A DNA stretch of 64,000 bases from Convivina praedatoris (GCF_933208505.1 NZ_CAKOEU010000004.1), one strand, 5' to 3'; numbered from the stretch's first letter, positions 15,797 through 25,512 are shown. A program made the numbers and translations. The notes: generated from the sequence alone by a model not told the origin.

Positions 15797-18270
15797 TGGC
15801 AGAAGAAAAGAAATTCTCTAGCTCAAACCAGCCTAGGCCTGCGCATAAACAAGCAAGACCAGAACGAAAAGAGTTGCCAGCTTCGCAACGTCGTCACGCT
15901 GCTAAATTATCAGATGGGGCTTCACGGAGTCAGCAAAGTAATGAGACAGCTACTCGTCGTCCTAGCCGTCCAAAAACGCAAAATGAACCCCGTAGGCAAG
16001 GTGGTTCAACTGGTTCAAAACCAGCTGCTAATACTAAACGGAACGGGCAAAGTCGTTCGAGTCGGCCAAATTCGCGTTTGACCCCTACTAGTGGACGTCC
16101 TATGGTTCGTGAAAAGAAAAATTGGTCAACTAAGCCTCGTGAAGGACAAATTAACTATTCTGCTAAAAAAGATGACAGTCTTAAGGAATACGTTAATCAG
16201 AATAAAAAAGCGGCTGAAGCTAGTCAGGCAGCTAAAACAGCTAAAACGACTAAAAAGGCCAATACCAGTGCCCCTACTAGTAAAGAAGCACCTCAAGCAG
16301 CTGCCACTACCAATGGTGGTGGCCGTTTCGGTGGTGCTTTAGCTTCTGGTAATAACTCTGCTCGCAACAATGGTCGTAAACGTAATACCAATGGGACTGG
16401 TCAGCCAACCCCACGTCGCAACAACAAGCCGCATGGTTCTAAAAAGTCGCGTCGTATTGCTGCTAAGCAACAACCTAAGAAGCCGGCTACAGTCCGTAAG
16501 GAACAGCCACTTCCAGAAGTTTTGGAATATCGCGAAGGTATGAACGTTCAAGATTTGGCTAAACTTTTGCATAGGGATGCTTCTGAAATTATTAAGAAGC
16601 TCTTCTTGTTAGGGATTGTGACCAACCAAAACCAGAGTTTGGATTCAGATACCATTGAAATTTTGGCTGCCGACTATGACATTGACGCCAAGATGAAAGA
16701 AGAAGAAGATGTCGCTGATATTGACCGCTTCTTTGATGAAGATGATATCAAGCCAGAAGATTTGGCTCCTCGTCCGCCAGTTGTTACTATCATGGGACAC
16801 GTCGACCACGGGAAAACGACCTTGTTGGACTATCTTCGTAACACCAATGTTACTGAAGGGGAAGCTGGTGGAATTACCCAGCATATTGGGGCCTATCAGG
16901 CTCGTTTGAATGATCGTTTGATTACCTTCTTGGATACACCAGGTCACGCGGCCTTTACAGAAATGCGTGCTCGTGGGGCCAACGTTACGGATATTACAAT
17001 CTTAGTCGTTGCCGCTGATGATGGTGTCATGCCACAAACGATTGAAGCCATTGATCATGCTAAAGCTGCGGGAACACCAATTATCGTGGCTGTGAACAAG
17101 ATTGATAAGCCAGGTGCTAATCCTGATAACGTGATGAACCAATTGATGGCTTATGACTTAGTACCAGAAGAGTATGGTGGGGATACCATCTTCGTTAAAA
17201 TTTCGGCTAAGTTTGGCCAAAATGTTGAGCAATTATTAGAAATGATTTTGCTGGAAGCTGATGTCCTAGAATTAAAGGCTGATCCTAAGATTCCAGCCCG
17301 TGGTTCTGTCATTGAAGCTCGTTTGGATAAGGGTCGTGGTCCGGTAGCGACTGTTTTGGTTCAACAAGGAGCAATGCGTGTTGGTGATCCAATTGTAATT
17401 GGTAACACTTACGGCCGTGTTCGTACGATGACCAATGAACGTGGTATAGATATGGGAGGTGCTACACCAGCAACTCCAGTTCAAATTACTGGATTAAATG
17501 ATGTACCACAAGCTGGTGATCGTTTCATCGTTATGGCTGATGAAAAGACTGCCCGTGCAGCCGGTGAAGAACGTGCAAAACGTGCTCGTGAAGAAGTCCG
17601 GAATGCTGGTTCAGTAGTTACTTTGGACACCTTGTTTAACACTATGGCTGAAAAGGCTATGAAGACTGTACCAATTATTGTTAAAGCTGATGTTCAAGGA
17701 TCTGTTGAGGCTTTGACTGGTTCATTAAAGAAGATTGAAGTTGATGGCGTCCGCGTTGATATTATCCACACTGCTGTTGGTGCGATTAATGAATCAGATG
17801 TTAGCTTAGCTGAAGCTTCTGGTGCAATTATTATTGGTTTCAATGTTCGACCAACACCATTTGCTCGCTCACAAGCTGAAAACGATCAAGTTGATATGCG
17901 CTATTACAACGTTATTTATAACGCAATTGATGATGTGACCGCAGCCATGAAGGGTCAGCTAGAACCTGTCTACGAAGAAAAGGTTATTGGGCATGTCCTA
18001 GTTAAGGAACTCTTTAAGTTCTCTAAGGTTGGAACCATTGCCGGAGCTAGTGTTGAAGAGGGTAAGATTACTCGCGAGTCTAAGGTTCGTATCGTTCGTG
18101 ACGGTACGGTCGTTTATGAGGGTGAGTTGGCTTCATTGCAACGTGGTAAAGATGCTGTTAATGAAGTTAAGATGGGATTTGACTTCGGATTTACCGTTAA
18201 CAAATTTAACGATATTCAGCCTGGTGATACAGCTGAAGCTTACATTATGGAAGAAGTTAAGCCTAAATAA
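15796..18270 (+). CDS. infB: Translation initiation factor IF-2
   Basis: 824 residues. The first 240 or so are low-complexity (Ala, Lys, Arg, Ser, Thr, Gln), as in other LAB IF-2. An IF2-N domain follows (VQDLAKLLHRDASEIIKKL), then the GTPase domain with G1 GHVDHGKT from residue 334, G3 DTPGHAAF and G4 NKID. Domains II-IV, which bind fMet-tRNA, follow. It places initiator tRNA on the 30S subunit. ATG 15796 overlaps the ylxQ stop by one base behind AAGGAGCGC. Confidence 0.96.
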   Translation: MAEEKKFSSSNQPRPAHKQARPERKELPASQRRHAAKLSDGASRSQQSNETATRRPSRPKTQNEPRRQGGSTGSKPAANTKRNGQSRSSRPNSRLTPTSGRPMVREKKNWSTKPREGQINYSAKKDDSLKEYVNQNKKAAEASQAAKTAKTTKKANTSAPTSKEAPQAAATTNGGGRFGGALASGNNSARNNGRKRNTNGTGQPTPRRNNKPHGSKKSRRIAAKQQPKKPATVRKEQPLPEVLEYREGMNVQDLAKLLHRDASEIIKKLFLLGIVTNQNQSLDSDTIEILAADYDIDAKMKEEEDVADIDRFFDEDDIKPEDLAPRPPVVTIMGHVDHGKTTLLDYLRNTNVTEGEAGGITQHIGAYQARLNDRLITFLDTPGHAAFTEMRARGANVTDITILVVAADDGVMPQTIEAIDHAKAAGTPIIVAVNKIDKPGANPDNVMNQLMAYDLVPEEYGGDTIFVKISAKFGQNVEQLLEMILLEADVLELKADPKIPARGSVIEARLDKGRGPVATVLVQQGAMRVGDPIVIGNTYGRVRTMTNERGIDMGGATPATPVQITGLNDVPQAGDRFIVMADEKTARAAGEERAKRAREEVRNAGSVVTLDTLFNTMAEKAMKTVPIIVKADVQGSVEALTGSLKKIEVDGVRVDIIHTAVGAINESDVSLAEASGAIIIGFNVRPTPFARSQAENDQVDMRYYNVIYNAIDDVTAAMKGQLEPVYEEKVIGHVLVKELFKFSKVGTIAGASVEEGKITRESKVRIVRDGTVVYEGELASLQRGKDAVNEVKMGFDFGFTVNKFNDIQPGDTAEAYIMEEVKPK

Positions 18271-18314
18271 GGTAGAGATGCCAATTTAATGATGGAATGA
18301 GGAAGGTGGTAAGA

Positions 18315-18668
18315 ATGGCAAATGCACAACGAGCTGGGCGTTTAGCTCAGGAAATTCAACGTGATGTTTCAGACCTTCTGTTAAAGCGAATCAATGATCC
18401 TCGCCTACAGGACGTTACAATTACCAGTGTGGATGTTTCGGGTGATCTTCAGATTGCCACGATTTACTATTCCATTCTGTCAGATGCTACTAGTGAGCAA
18501 GAGAAAGTTGCCCAAGGATTACAAGCTGCATCAGGCTTGATTCGTAAAGAACTAGGAAGTCGTTTGACAGTGTACAAAATTCCGGAGTTGCGTTTTGAAT
18601 TAGATAGTTCGGTTCAATATGGTGATCATATTGAAAGTTTGATTCGCCAACTTCATAAAAAAGATTAA
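18315..18668 (+). CDS. rbfA: Ribosome-binding factor A
   Basis: 117 residues with a single KH-like fold; binds the 30S subunit and assists 16S rRNA 5' end maturation. The N-terminus MANAQRAGRLAQEIQRDVS and the DPRLQDVTITSVDVSGD segment are typical. A longer frame from 18297 exists, but GGAAGGTGG at 18301-18309 fits ATG 18315. It ends the nusA-infB operon, ahead of a hairpin. Confidence 0.94.
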   Translation: MANAQRAGRLAQEIQRDVSDLLLKRINDPRLQDVTITSVDVSGDLQIATIYYSILSDATSEQEKVAQGLQAASGLIRKELGSRLTVYKIPELRFELDSSVQYGDHIESLIRQLHKKD

Positions 18669-18672
18669 CTGC

Positions 18673-18709
18673 AAGAAACGCTGCCTTTATTTGAGGTGGC
18701 GTTTTCTGC
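18673..18709 (+). terminator. Probable terminator after rbfA
   Basis: The arms GAAACGCTGCCT and AGGTGGCGTTTTC form an imperfect stem ending in a TTTT run. Confidence 0.55.
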
Positions 18710-18756
18710 ATACATACAGATTATTTTTCTTAAATTAAGAAAGGAAGTACCAAATC

Positions 18757-19941
18757 GTGGATCAACCACTTACAATTAATCCTATCGTGAAAAACATGGC
18801 CCCAGATAAACTACTCGGCTTTCAAAAAGAAATTAGTCAAATTCCGGATGTGCTTAAATTAACCTTTGGGGAACCAGGTTTTAACGTAGCTGATTCCATT
18901 AAACAAGCGGCTATTAAAGCAATTGAAGCTAACCGCTCACACTATGCCGAAAGCCAAGGGGAGGCACCTTTAAGGCAGGCAGTGGTTGATTACTTTAATC
19001 AACGTTATCATCTTAATTATCAAAGCAGAGATCAAGTAATTATTACTTCCGGTGTAACTGAGGCTATCAATGTAATTTTTCAAACTCTTTTAGCTCCTGG
19101 GGATGGCTTGTTGGTACCAGAACCTGCTTATGGCCCTTATTTTTCATCGTTAGATTTAGCTCATGGGGTTTGTATCAGTGTTGATACGACGATCCATGAA
19201 TTTAAATTAACGCCAGCACAAGTGGAAGCCGCTATTGAACATTCGGAAGTACCAGTCAAAGCAATTTTGCTAAATTATCCTAATAATCCAACTGGGATGA
19301 CCTATAATCGGACCGAATTAGAAGCACTCGCGCAAGTATTTAAAAAGCATCATATCTGGGTTATCTCCGATGAAATATACTCTGAGTTAACTTATCAAGG
19401 ACAACATGTTTCAATGGCGGAACTACTACCAGAGCAAACGATTTTGCTAAACGGCTTGTCAAAATCGCATGCTATGACTGGTTATCGGGTGGGCTTTATC
19501 TTAGGTCCAGAAGATACAATTTCTGAAATGCAAAAGGTGCATGGTGCGCTAGCCTTTGCCATTCCAACCTTTATTCAAGATGCTGCACAGATGGCTATGG
19601 TTGAGGATGATGATCGAATCAACATGATGAAGGCAACATACCAAAAGCGTCGAGACTATATGGTTGAAATTTTAGAAGGACTTGGTTTTACAATCGCTAA
19701 ACCAGCAGGAGCCTTTTATATCTTTGCCAAGCTACCAGTTGATTTGGGGACCGATGGCCATCAATTTGCTTTAAACATGGCACAAGTTGCTAAAGTAGCG
19801 GTGATTCCAGGCGAATGTTTTGGTGGTTTACCAAGTAGTCAAGCTTATATTCGTCTGTCCTATGCGGCTAGTGATGAAGATGTTAAGGCTGGTCTCACTA
19901 GAATTAGTCAGTATGTAACTGCATTACGAGTAAATGGGTGA
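18757..19941 (+). CDS. PLP-dependent class I/II aminotransferase
   Basis: 394 residues of fold-type I aminotransferase (aspartate/aromatic aminotransferase group). YPNNPTG near residues 174-180 and SDEIYSEL near 208 contact the cofactor. LNGLSKSHAMTGYRVG carries the PLP lysine in the SKSHAMTGYR context. It starts with GTG 18757 behind AGAAAGGAAG. Substrate is uncertain: homologues are annotated as PatA/AspC-like or AraT-like. It lies between rbfA and truB, an insertion in an otherwise conserved run, with its own upstream terminator gap. Confidence 0.88.
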   Translation: MDQPLTINPIVKNMAPDKLLGFQKEISQIPDVLKLTFGEPGFNVADSIKQAAIKAIEANRSHYAESQGEAPLRQAVVDYFNQRYHLNYQSRDQVIITSGVTEAINVIFQTLLAPGDGLLVPEPAYGPYFSSLDLAHGVCISVDTTIHEFKLTPAQVEAAIEHSEVPVKAILLNYPNNPTGMTYNRTELEALAQVFKKHHIWVISDEIYSELTYQGQHVSMAELLPEQTILLNGLSKSHAMTGYRVGFILGPEDTISEMQKVHGALAFAIPTFIQDAAQMAMVEDDDRINMMKATYQKRRDYMVEILEGLGFTIAKPAGAFYIFAKLPVDLGTDGHQFALNMAQVAKVAVIPGECFGGLPSSQAYIRLSYAASDEDVKAGLTRISQYVTALRVNG

Positions 19942-19945
19942 CACA

Positions 19946-20845
19946 ATGGTTGATGGTATTTTAGTTGTAAATAAGCCGGTTGGCATGACTTCTTTTGATG
20001 TTGTTGCCCGCTTGAGACGCCATTTAGGTCAAAAAAAGATTGGCCATGCGGGGACACTTGATCCTAGTGTTGATGGTATTTTGGTCTTAGCTTTAGGCAA
20101 AGCGACTAAATTAATTGATGTTTTACAAAGTCGCCCAAAGACTTATCAGGGGGAGATTACCCTTGGTTTTCAAACCGAAACCGAGGATCGCGAGGGGACT
20201 ATCATTAAAGAACAGGCATTAACCATTCCGTTGTCGGTTAATGACATTGATCAAGCGATTGCCCATTTTCACGGGCAAATTACTCAGGTTCCGCCACTCT
20301 ATTCGGCGGTTAAAGTAGCTGGTCGTCGTTTATATGAATATGCTCGAGCCAATGAACCAGTAGAACGGCCTGCCCGTTCAGCTTATATTTATGATTTCAA
20401 ACGAACGAGCCAACCAGAATTTGATGGTCGTTATCAAAGTTTTGATTTTCAAGCTCAAGTTTCTAAGGGAACCTACATTCGAACCTTAGCCAGTGATGTT
20501 GGAGAATTTCTTAATTTACCAGCAACCATGACGCGTTTGACTCGTATCAGCGGGAGTGGCTTTGATTTAAGTCAGGCAACTTCTTTGGACGGACTCTTAG
20601 CTTTATCAGTGGATCAGATTGTTGAGCGGATGGTGGTACCAATTAATCAAATTTTGGATTGGCCCATTAAGGAACTAGACCAGACCGAATGGTTCGCTGT
20701 TTCTAATGGACAAAAAATTTCAGATTGGCCAATTAATGAGAGTGGGTATCTTCAGTTATACTATCAAGGACAGCTTAAAGCTGTTTATCAATACAATTCA
20801 GAACAGGCGCTTTGGCGCTCACGGTATGTTTTTTCAAATCGGTGA
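19946..20845 (+). CDS. truB: tRNA pseudouridine(55) synthase TruB
   Basis: 299 residues from ATG 19946. It makes pseudouridine-55 in the T-loop of tRNAs. GHAGTLDPSVDGILVL contains the catalytic Asp, and KVAGRRLYEYAR and KGTYIRTLASD are further conserved blocks. A start at 19934 would add four residues and overlap the aminotransferase by 8 nt. The chosen start gives MVDGILVVNKPVGMTS, the usual family beginning, but GGGTG at 19936 is a weak ribosome site either way. Confidence 0.92.
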   Translation: MVDGILVVNKPVGMTSFDVVARLRRHLGQKKIGHAGTLDPSVDGILVLALGKATKLIDVLQSRPKTYQGEITLGFQTETEDREGTIIKEQALTIPLSVNDIDQAIAHFHGQITQVPPLYSAVKVAGRRLYEYARANEPVERPARSAYIYDFKRTSQPEFDGRYQSFDFQAQVSKGTYIRTLASDVGEFLNLPATMTRLTRISGSGFDLSQATSLDGLLALSVDQIVERMVVPINQILDWPIKELDQTEWFAVSNGQKISDWPINESGYLQLYYQGQLKAVYQYNSEQALWRSRYVFSNR

Positions 20846-20848
20846 ACT

Positions 20849-21799
20849 ATGTTAGCACAAGTAACGCATTTACATTTTCCGCTTAAAAATTTTAAGCCTC
20901 TGGCTCAAAAGACCGTCATTGCGATGGGCTTTTTTGATGGTGTTCATCGTGGACACCAGGCGGTGATTCAAACGGCAGCTAAGCTGGCGCAAGAAAGGCA
21001 GTTGCCTTTGGTGGTTTTAACCTACAATCCCTATCCTGGGGCTGTATTTCAAGAAATGGCTTTGCCACTTCGGTATTTAACGCCACTAACGCAAAAGGTT
21101 GCTTTACTAAGTCAATTAGGGGTTAAGCAGGTTTACTGCCTACAATTAACTTCTCATTTAGCTGTTCAAAGTCCACAAAATTTTGTGGATCAGGTCTTAA
21201 TGCAACTTAATCCGGCCGTAGTTGTGGCTGGTTTTGATCATTTGTATGGTTTAGCTAGTGAACACGCTGATATGCAACATCTGGCAACTTATAGCAGGAA
21301 TCGTTTTGAGGTTGCCGTTGTCCCAGCCCTAAATGATGTTGGCAAAGTTTCTTCAAGTCGAATTCGGCAAGCCTTATTAGAGGGTCGAGTAGCTGATGCA
21401 GCGGCCGATTTAGGACGCTATCATCAAACGAGTGGTTTGGTGGTGCATGGGGATGCTCGCGGAAGAACTTTAGGCTATCCGACGGTTAATATCGCAACAC
21501 CAGAAGCTGAATGGTTACCAACTATTGGGGTATATGCGGTCAAAATTCAAATTAATGAACAATGGTATCAGGGGATGGCTAGTATCGGCCGTAATATAAC
21601 TTTTGAAGCGGAACGGCCGATTACGGTCGAAATTAATATTTTTGATTTTAATGATCAAGTTTATGGTGAGTTAGTTCAAATTGAATGGATTGCCTACCTA
21701 CGCGGTGAAGAAAAATTTGTCAGCGCTGATGCTTTGATCAAGCAACTCCACCAAGACAAAGCCCAGGCGCAAGCCCTTTTAAAAGCAGTTAACGATTAA
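20849..21799 (+). CDS. ribF: Bifunctional riboflavin kinase/FAD synthetase
   Basis: 316 residues. The N-terminal FAD synthetase domain (about 1-185) has GFFDGVHRGHQ, and SSSRIRQAL lies near its end. The C-terminal flavokinase domain has GRTLGYPTVNI. It converts riboflavin to FMN and FAD, so it uses what the RibU transporter at 41.2 kb imports. It starts 3 bp after truB, and truB-ribF is a conserved pair. Confidence 0.95.
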   Translation: MLAQVTHLHFPLKNFKPLAQKTVIAMGFFDGVHRGHQAVIQTAAKLAQERQLPLVVLTYNPYPGAVFQEMALPLRYLTPLTQKVALLSQLGVKQVYCLQLTSHLAVQSPQNFVDQVLMQLNPAVVVAGFDHLYGLASEHADMQHLATYSRNRFEVAVVPALNDVGKVSSSRIRQALLEGRVADAAADLGRYHQTSGLVVHGDARGRTLGYPTVNIATPEAEWLPTIGVYAVKIQINEQWYQGMASIGRNITFEAERPITVEINIFDFNDQVYGELVQIEWIAYLRGEEKFVSADALIKQLHQDKAQAQALLKAVND

Positions 21800-21816
21800 G
21801 CCGTTAACTGCTTTTT
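21782..21816 (+). terminator. Terminator after ribF
   Basis: The arms AAGCAGTTAACG and CGTTAACTGCTT pair across the ribF stop and are followed by TTT. It ends where the first CIRCE begins. Confidence 0.85.
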
Positions 21817-21840
21817 AGCACTTAAAAAAAAGAGTGCTAA
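21815..21840 (+). promoter_or_regulatory. CIRCE element 1 (HrcA operator), 8-nt spacer
   Basis: TTAGCACTT at 21815-21823 and GAGTGCTAA at 21832-21840 are separated by eight A residues. The consensus is TTAGCACTC-N9-GAGTGCTAA, so the left arm has one change and the spacer is one base short. It lies just upstream of the -35 box. Confidence 0.85.
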
Positions 21841-21845
21841 AAATG

Positions 21846-21873
21846 TTGCAAAATAAAAAAGATTCAGTATAAT
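21846..21873 (+). promoter_or_regulatory. Promoter of the hrcA operon
   Basis: TTGCAA at 21846-21851, a 16-bp spacer and TATAAT at 21868-21873. It is bracketed by two CIRCE elements. Confidence 0.8.
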
Positions 21874-21880
21874 ATAGTTA

Positions 21881-21907
21881 TTGGCAGTCGAATAATATGA
21901 GTGCTAA
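21881..21907 (+). promoter_or_regulatory. CIRCE element 2 over the transcription start
   Basis: TTGGCAGTC, nine bases, then GAGTGCTAA. The left arm matches consensus at 7 of 9 bases and the right arm is perfect. It covers the expected +1 region and an ATG at 21897 that could be mistaken for the hrcA start. Confidence 0.75.
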
Positions 21908-21926
21908 ACCGAAAGGTGGGAAGTTA

Positions 21927-22958
21927 ATGTTAACTGAACGACAAAAGTTGATTTTAGGAGCAATTGTTTATCAGTATACGCAAACGGCCCATGCTGTCGG
22001 ATCAAAAAAGTTACAAGAACAACTTAATATTAAAGTTAGTCCAGCCACTATTCGTAATGAGATGGCGGTTCTAGAAGAAGCCGATTTGATTCGTAAGTTA
22101 CATACTTCTGCTGGTCGAGTACCTTCAGTTGCTGGTTACCGTTATTATCTTGATCATTTAATGATTAGTCGGTCGGTTAGTCAAAGTGACATTGAACTAC
22201 TATTAACCAGTTTGAGTGGTAATTTTCATGAAATTGATGACTTCCTAGATGAAACGGCGAAGCGCTTGTCGGAGTTAACCAACTGTACGGCTTTGATTTT
22301 AAAACCACCTTATGTGGATTTGAAAATTTCTAGTTTTCAATTGATTCCACTGGAGGGACGGCAATTAATTACCGTCCTGGTGACTAACTACGGTAAAGTA
22401 ACGAGTCAGACTTTCAAGTTACCGCAAGGTCTTCATGCTGATTCGCTAACCAATATGGTTACTTATATTAACGCCCAAATGGTTGGCCGACCGGTTAAAG
22501 AAGTGCTGACGATGATGAATTCCGGTGAGTTACCAATTCAGTTAACTCGTGAAATTCAAAGTCCAGCCGCTTTCTTACAATTGTTTGGTGAGGTTTTAGC
22601 TCAATCTATTGAAGAACATGTTCATGTTGGTGGGCGGTTAAATGTTTTGGAACTGACTGAAAATCATTTTGACGATTTGACTAAGGCTCGTCGATTGCTG
22701 GAATTGTTAGATTCACCGCAGGCCTTGCGACATTTAGCTCGGTTATCTGGTTCTGGTATTTCAATTAAAGTTGGTAGTGAGATTGGTGAAGACTTATTAG
22801 ATTCATATAGCGTCTTAAGTCGACATTTTTCAATTGGTCAGCAGGATCAGGGTCTAATAATTTTGGTTGGACCGGTTCGCATGCCTTATGCCCAAAATGC
22901 TTTAATTTTAAATATATTTGGTCAAGCTTTAACACAAAAGATGTTAGATTACGTATAA
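21927..22958 (+). CDS. hrcA: Heat-inducible transcription repressor HrcA
   Basis: 343 residues from ATG 21927. An N-terminal winged helix (MLTERQKLILGAIVYQY, then SPATIRNEMA) binds CIRCE, and a GAF-like domain mediates dimerisation and GroEL response. The upstream ATG 21897 would add 10 residues but lies inside CIRCE element 2. AAAGGTGGG at 21911-21919 fits the 21927 start, which gives the family N-terminus. First gene of hrcA-grpE-dnaK-dnaJ, so HrcA represses its own operon. Confidence 0.95.
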   Translation: MLTERQKLILGAIVYQYTQTAHAVGSKKLQEQLNIKVSPATIRNEMAVLEEADLIRKLHTSAGRVPSVAGYRYYLDHLMISRSVSQSDIELLLTSLSGNFHEIDDFLDETAKRLSELTNCTALILKPPYVDLKISSFQLIPLEGRQLITVLVTNYGKVTSQTFKLPQGLHADSLTNMVTYINAQMVGRPVKEVLTMMNSGELPIQLTREIQSPAAFLQLFGEVLAQSIEEHVHVGGRLNVLELTENHFDDLTKARRLLELLDSPQALRHLARLSGSGISIKVGSEIGEDLLDSYSVLSRHFSIGQQDQGLIILVGPVRMPYAQNALILNIFGQALTQKMLDYV

Positions 22959-22979
22959 CAAATTCAGGAGGACGTTCCA

Positions 22980-23582
22980 GTGGCAAAAGAGGACAAAGAA
23001 CAAGTTCAAACCGATCAAGCATTAAAACAAGATCAGGATAATGGTCAAACAGCGGAGACTGAGCAGGTTGTAGAGACTGCCCAAACTGCTAATCAAGATC
23101 AGGTTGCAATTGAAGCTGATGATCAAATCGCCCAGTTAGAAAAACAAGTGGGGGATTTAGAAGATCAATTGTTACGCAGTCAAGCTGAAGTGCAAAATAT
23201 TCAACAGCGTAATGCCCGTGAAATTTCAAATATACGTAAGTATGACGGACAACGCTTAGCAACAGCGGTTTTGCCAGTAGTGGACAATTTAGAACGAGCT
23301 TTAGCGGTTGAAGATGCTGAAGATGAAATCGCCCTTCAAATCAAAAAAGGGGTTGAAATGACCCTCAAGACATTGCGTCAAGCCCTAGTTGATAACGGCA
23401 TTACTGAAACAGGTAAGGTTGGCGAAGAGTTTGATCCTAACACCATGCAAGGAATTCAAAACGTGAGTGCTGATGAAGTCGATGATGTTGAAGCTGATCA
23501 AGTAGCTCGAGTTTTGCAAAAGGGTTACTTATTGCATGACCGCGTTATCCGTCCAGCCATGGTAGTTGTGGCAACAAAGTAA
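22980..23582 (+). CDS. grpE: Nucleotide exchange factor GrpE
   Basis: 200 residues. The first 50 are Gln/Glu/Asp-rich and disordered, followed by a long coiled coil (AQLEKQVGDLEDQLLRSQ) and a beta-rich head with RVLQKGYLLHDRVIRPAMV at the C-terminus. It releases ADP from DnaK. It starts with GTG 22980 behind CAGGAGGA, 21 bp after hrcA. Confidence 0.95.
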   Translation: MAKEDKEQVQTDQALKQDQDNGQTAETEQVVETAQTANQDQVAIEADDQIAQLEKQVGDLEDQLLRSQAEVQNIQQRNAREISNIRKYDGQRLATAVLPVVDNLERALAVEDAEDEIALQIKKGVEMTLKTLRQALVDNGITETGKVGEEFDPNTMQGIQNVSADEVDDVEADQVARVLQKGYLLHDRVIRPAMVVVATK

Positions 23583-23670
23583 TGAACTTGGTGAATCAGC
23601 CCAATGAGGCACCACACCTTAAAAAGCTAATGAATGTTTAAATTTTATAAGAAAAGGAAGTTGTAATTTT

Positions 23671-25512
23671 ATGTCCAAGATTATTGGTATTGATTTAGGA
23701 ACAACAAATTCTGCAGTTGCTGTCTTAGAAGGTGGTAAGCCTAAGATTATTACTAACCCTGATGGTGGCCGTACAACCCCTTCAGTCGTTTCATTTAAGA
23801 ACGGCGAAATTCAAGTTGGTGATGTCGCTAAGCGTCAAGCCATTACTAATCCAGATACTGTTAGCTCAATTAAGTCTCACATGGGGGAGGCTGGTTATAA
23901 GGTTAAGGCTAACGATAAAGAATACACACCACAAGAAATTTCAGCAATGATTTTGCAGTACATCAAGGGTTATGCTGAAGATTACTTGGGTGAAACTGTT
24001 GATAAGGCCGTTATTACCGTACCTGCCTACTTTAACGATGCCCAACGTCAAGCAACTAAGGATGCTGGTAAGATTGCTGGTTTGGAAGTTGAGCGTATTA
24101 TTAACGAACCAACAGCCGCATCATTGGCCTACGGTCTTGATAAGTTAGATCGTGATGAAAAGATTTTGGTTTATGACTTGGGTGGTGGAACTTTTGATGT
24201 TTCTGTCCTTGAGTTAGGTGACGGTGTCTTTGAAGTTTTGTCAACTAATGGAGATACCCATCTTGGTGGTGATAACTTTGATAATAAGGTTATTGATTAC
24301 TTGGCTGAGCAATTTAAGGCTGATAACGGTATTGACTTGCGTGATGACAAGTTGGCCTTGCAACGTTTGAAGGATGCTGCTGAAACAGCTAAGAAGACTT
24401 TGTCTTCTGCAAACGAAGCTCAAATTGATTTACCATTTATTGCTTCTGGTAGTGAAGGTCCATTGCATTTGCAAACAACTTTGACCCGTGCTAAGTTCAA
24501 CGAATTGACTGCCGATTTGGTTAAGAAGGCTGAGCAGCCAGTGTTGAATGCCTTGAAGGATGCTGGCCTATCATTCTCTGATATTGATGAAGTAATTTTA
24601 AACGGTGGTTCAACTCGCATTCCTGCTGTACAAGAATCTGTTAAAAAGTTAACTGGTAAAGAGCCTAACCACTCAATTAATCCTGATGAAGCGGTTGCCT
24701 TGGGTGCTGCGGTTCAAGGTGGTGTTATCTCTGGTGATGTTAAGGACGTTGTTTTGCTTGATGTTACACCATTGTCACTTGGTATTGAAACCATGGGTGG
24801 TGTCTTCACTAAGTTGATTGAACGTAACACTACGATTCCAACTTCTAAGTCACAGGTATTTTCAACTGCTGCTGATAATCAGCCAGCCGTTGATATCCAT
24901 GTCTTGCAAGGTGAGCGTTCAATGGCCGCTGACAACAAGACTTTGGGTCGTTTCCAATTAGCAGATATTCCAGCTGCTCCACGTGGTGTTCCTCAAATCG
25001 AAGTTACCTTTGATATTGACCGGAACGGGATTGTGAACGTTTCAGCCAAAGATTTGGGTACTCAAAAGGAACAAAAGATTACAATTCAAGCTGCTGGTGG
25101 TTTGTCAGATGAAGAAATTGAAAAGATGATGAACGATGCTAAGGCCAACGAAGAAGCCGATGCTAAGAAAAAGGATGCAGTTGATACACGTAACAACGCT
25201 GACCAATTAATCTTCCAAACTGAAAAGACTTTGGAAGAAGTTGGGGACAAGCTTCCTGATGCTGATAAGAAGGCTACCCAAGATGCCTTGGAGGCTTTGA
25301 AGAAGGCTAAAGAAGATGCTCAAGCTGAGGATGCTGATTTGACAGATTTGAAGGCTAAGACTGAAGATTTGACTAAGGCTGCTAGTGAATTAGCTGCTAA
25401 GTTGTATCAACAGGCTGCTCCACAACAAGATGGTCAGACTCAGCCAAAGGATGACAATACTGTTGATGGCGACTTCGAAGAAGTTAAACCAGATGACAAG
25501 AATAAGAAGTAA
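23671..25512 (+). CDS. dnaK: Chaperone DnaK (Hsp70)
   Basis: 613 residues. The ATPase domain starts with IGIDLGTTNSAVAV and carries VYDLGGGTFDVSVL and NEPTAASLAYGLD. The substrate domain and helical lid follow, and the tail ends in acidic/Lys repeats. The lack of the roughly 24-residue insertion of Gram-negative DnaK fits Firmicutes. The start has AAAGGAAG upstream. An 88-bp gap separates it from grpE with no clear promoter. Codon use is strongly biased (TTG, GGT, AAC), as in highly expressed genes here. Confidence 0.97.
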   Translation: MSKIIGIDLGTTNSAVAVLEGGKPKIITNPDGGRTTPSVVSFKNGEIQVGDVAKRQAITNPDTVSSIKSHMGEAGYKVKANDKEYTPQEISAMILQYIKGYAEDYLGETVDKAVITVPAYFNDAQRQATKDAGKIAGLEVERIINEPTAASLAYGLDKLDRDEKILVYDLGGGTFDVSVLELGDGVFEVLSTNGDTHLGGDNFDNKVIDYLAEQFKADNGIDLRDDKLALQRLKDAAETAKKTLSSANEAQIDLPFIASGSEGPLHLQTTLTRAKFNELTADLVKKAEQPVLNALKDAGLSFSDIDEVILNGGSTRIPAVQESVKKLTGKEPNHSINPDEAVALGAAVQGGVISGDVKDVVLLDVTPLSLGIETMGGVFTKLIERNTTIPTSKSQVFSTAADNQPAVDIHVLQGERSMAADNKTLGRFQLADIPAAPRGVPQIEVTFDIDRNGIVNVSAKDLGTQKEQKITIQAAGGLSDEEIEKMMNDAKANEEADAKKKDAVDTRNNADQLIFQTEKTLEEVGDKLPDADKKATQDALEALKKAKEDAQAEDADLTDLKAKTEDLTKAASELAAKLYQQAAPQQDGQTQPKDDNTVDGDFEEVKPDDKNKK

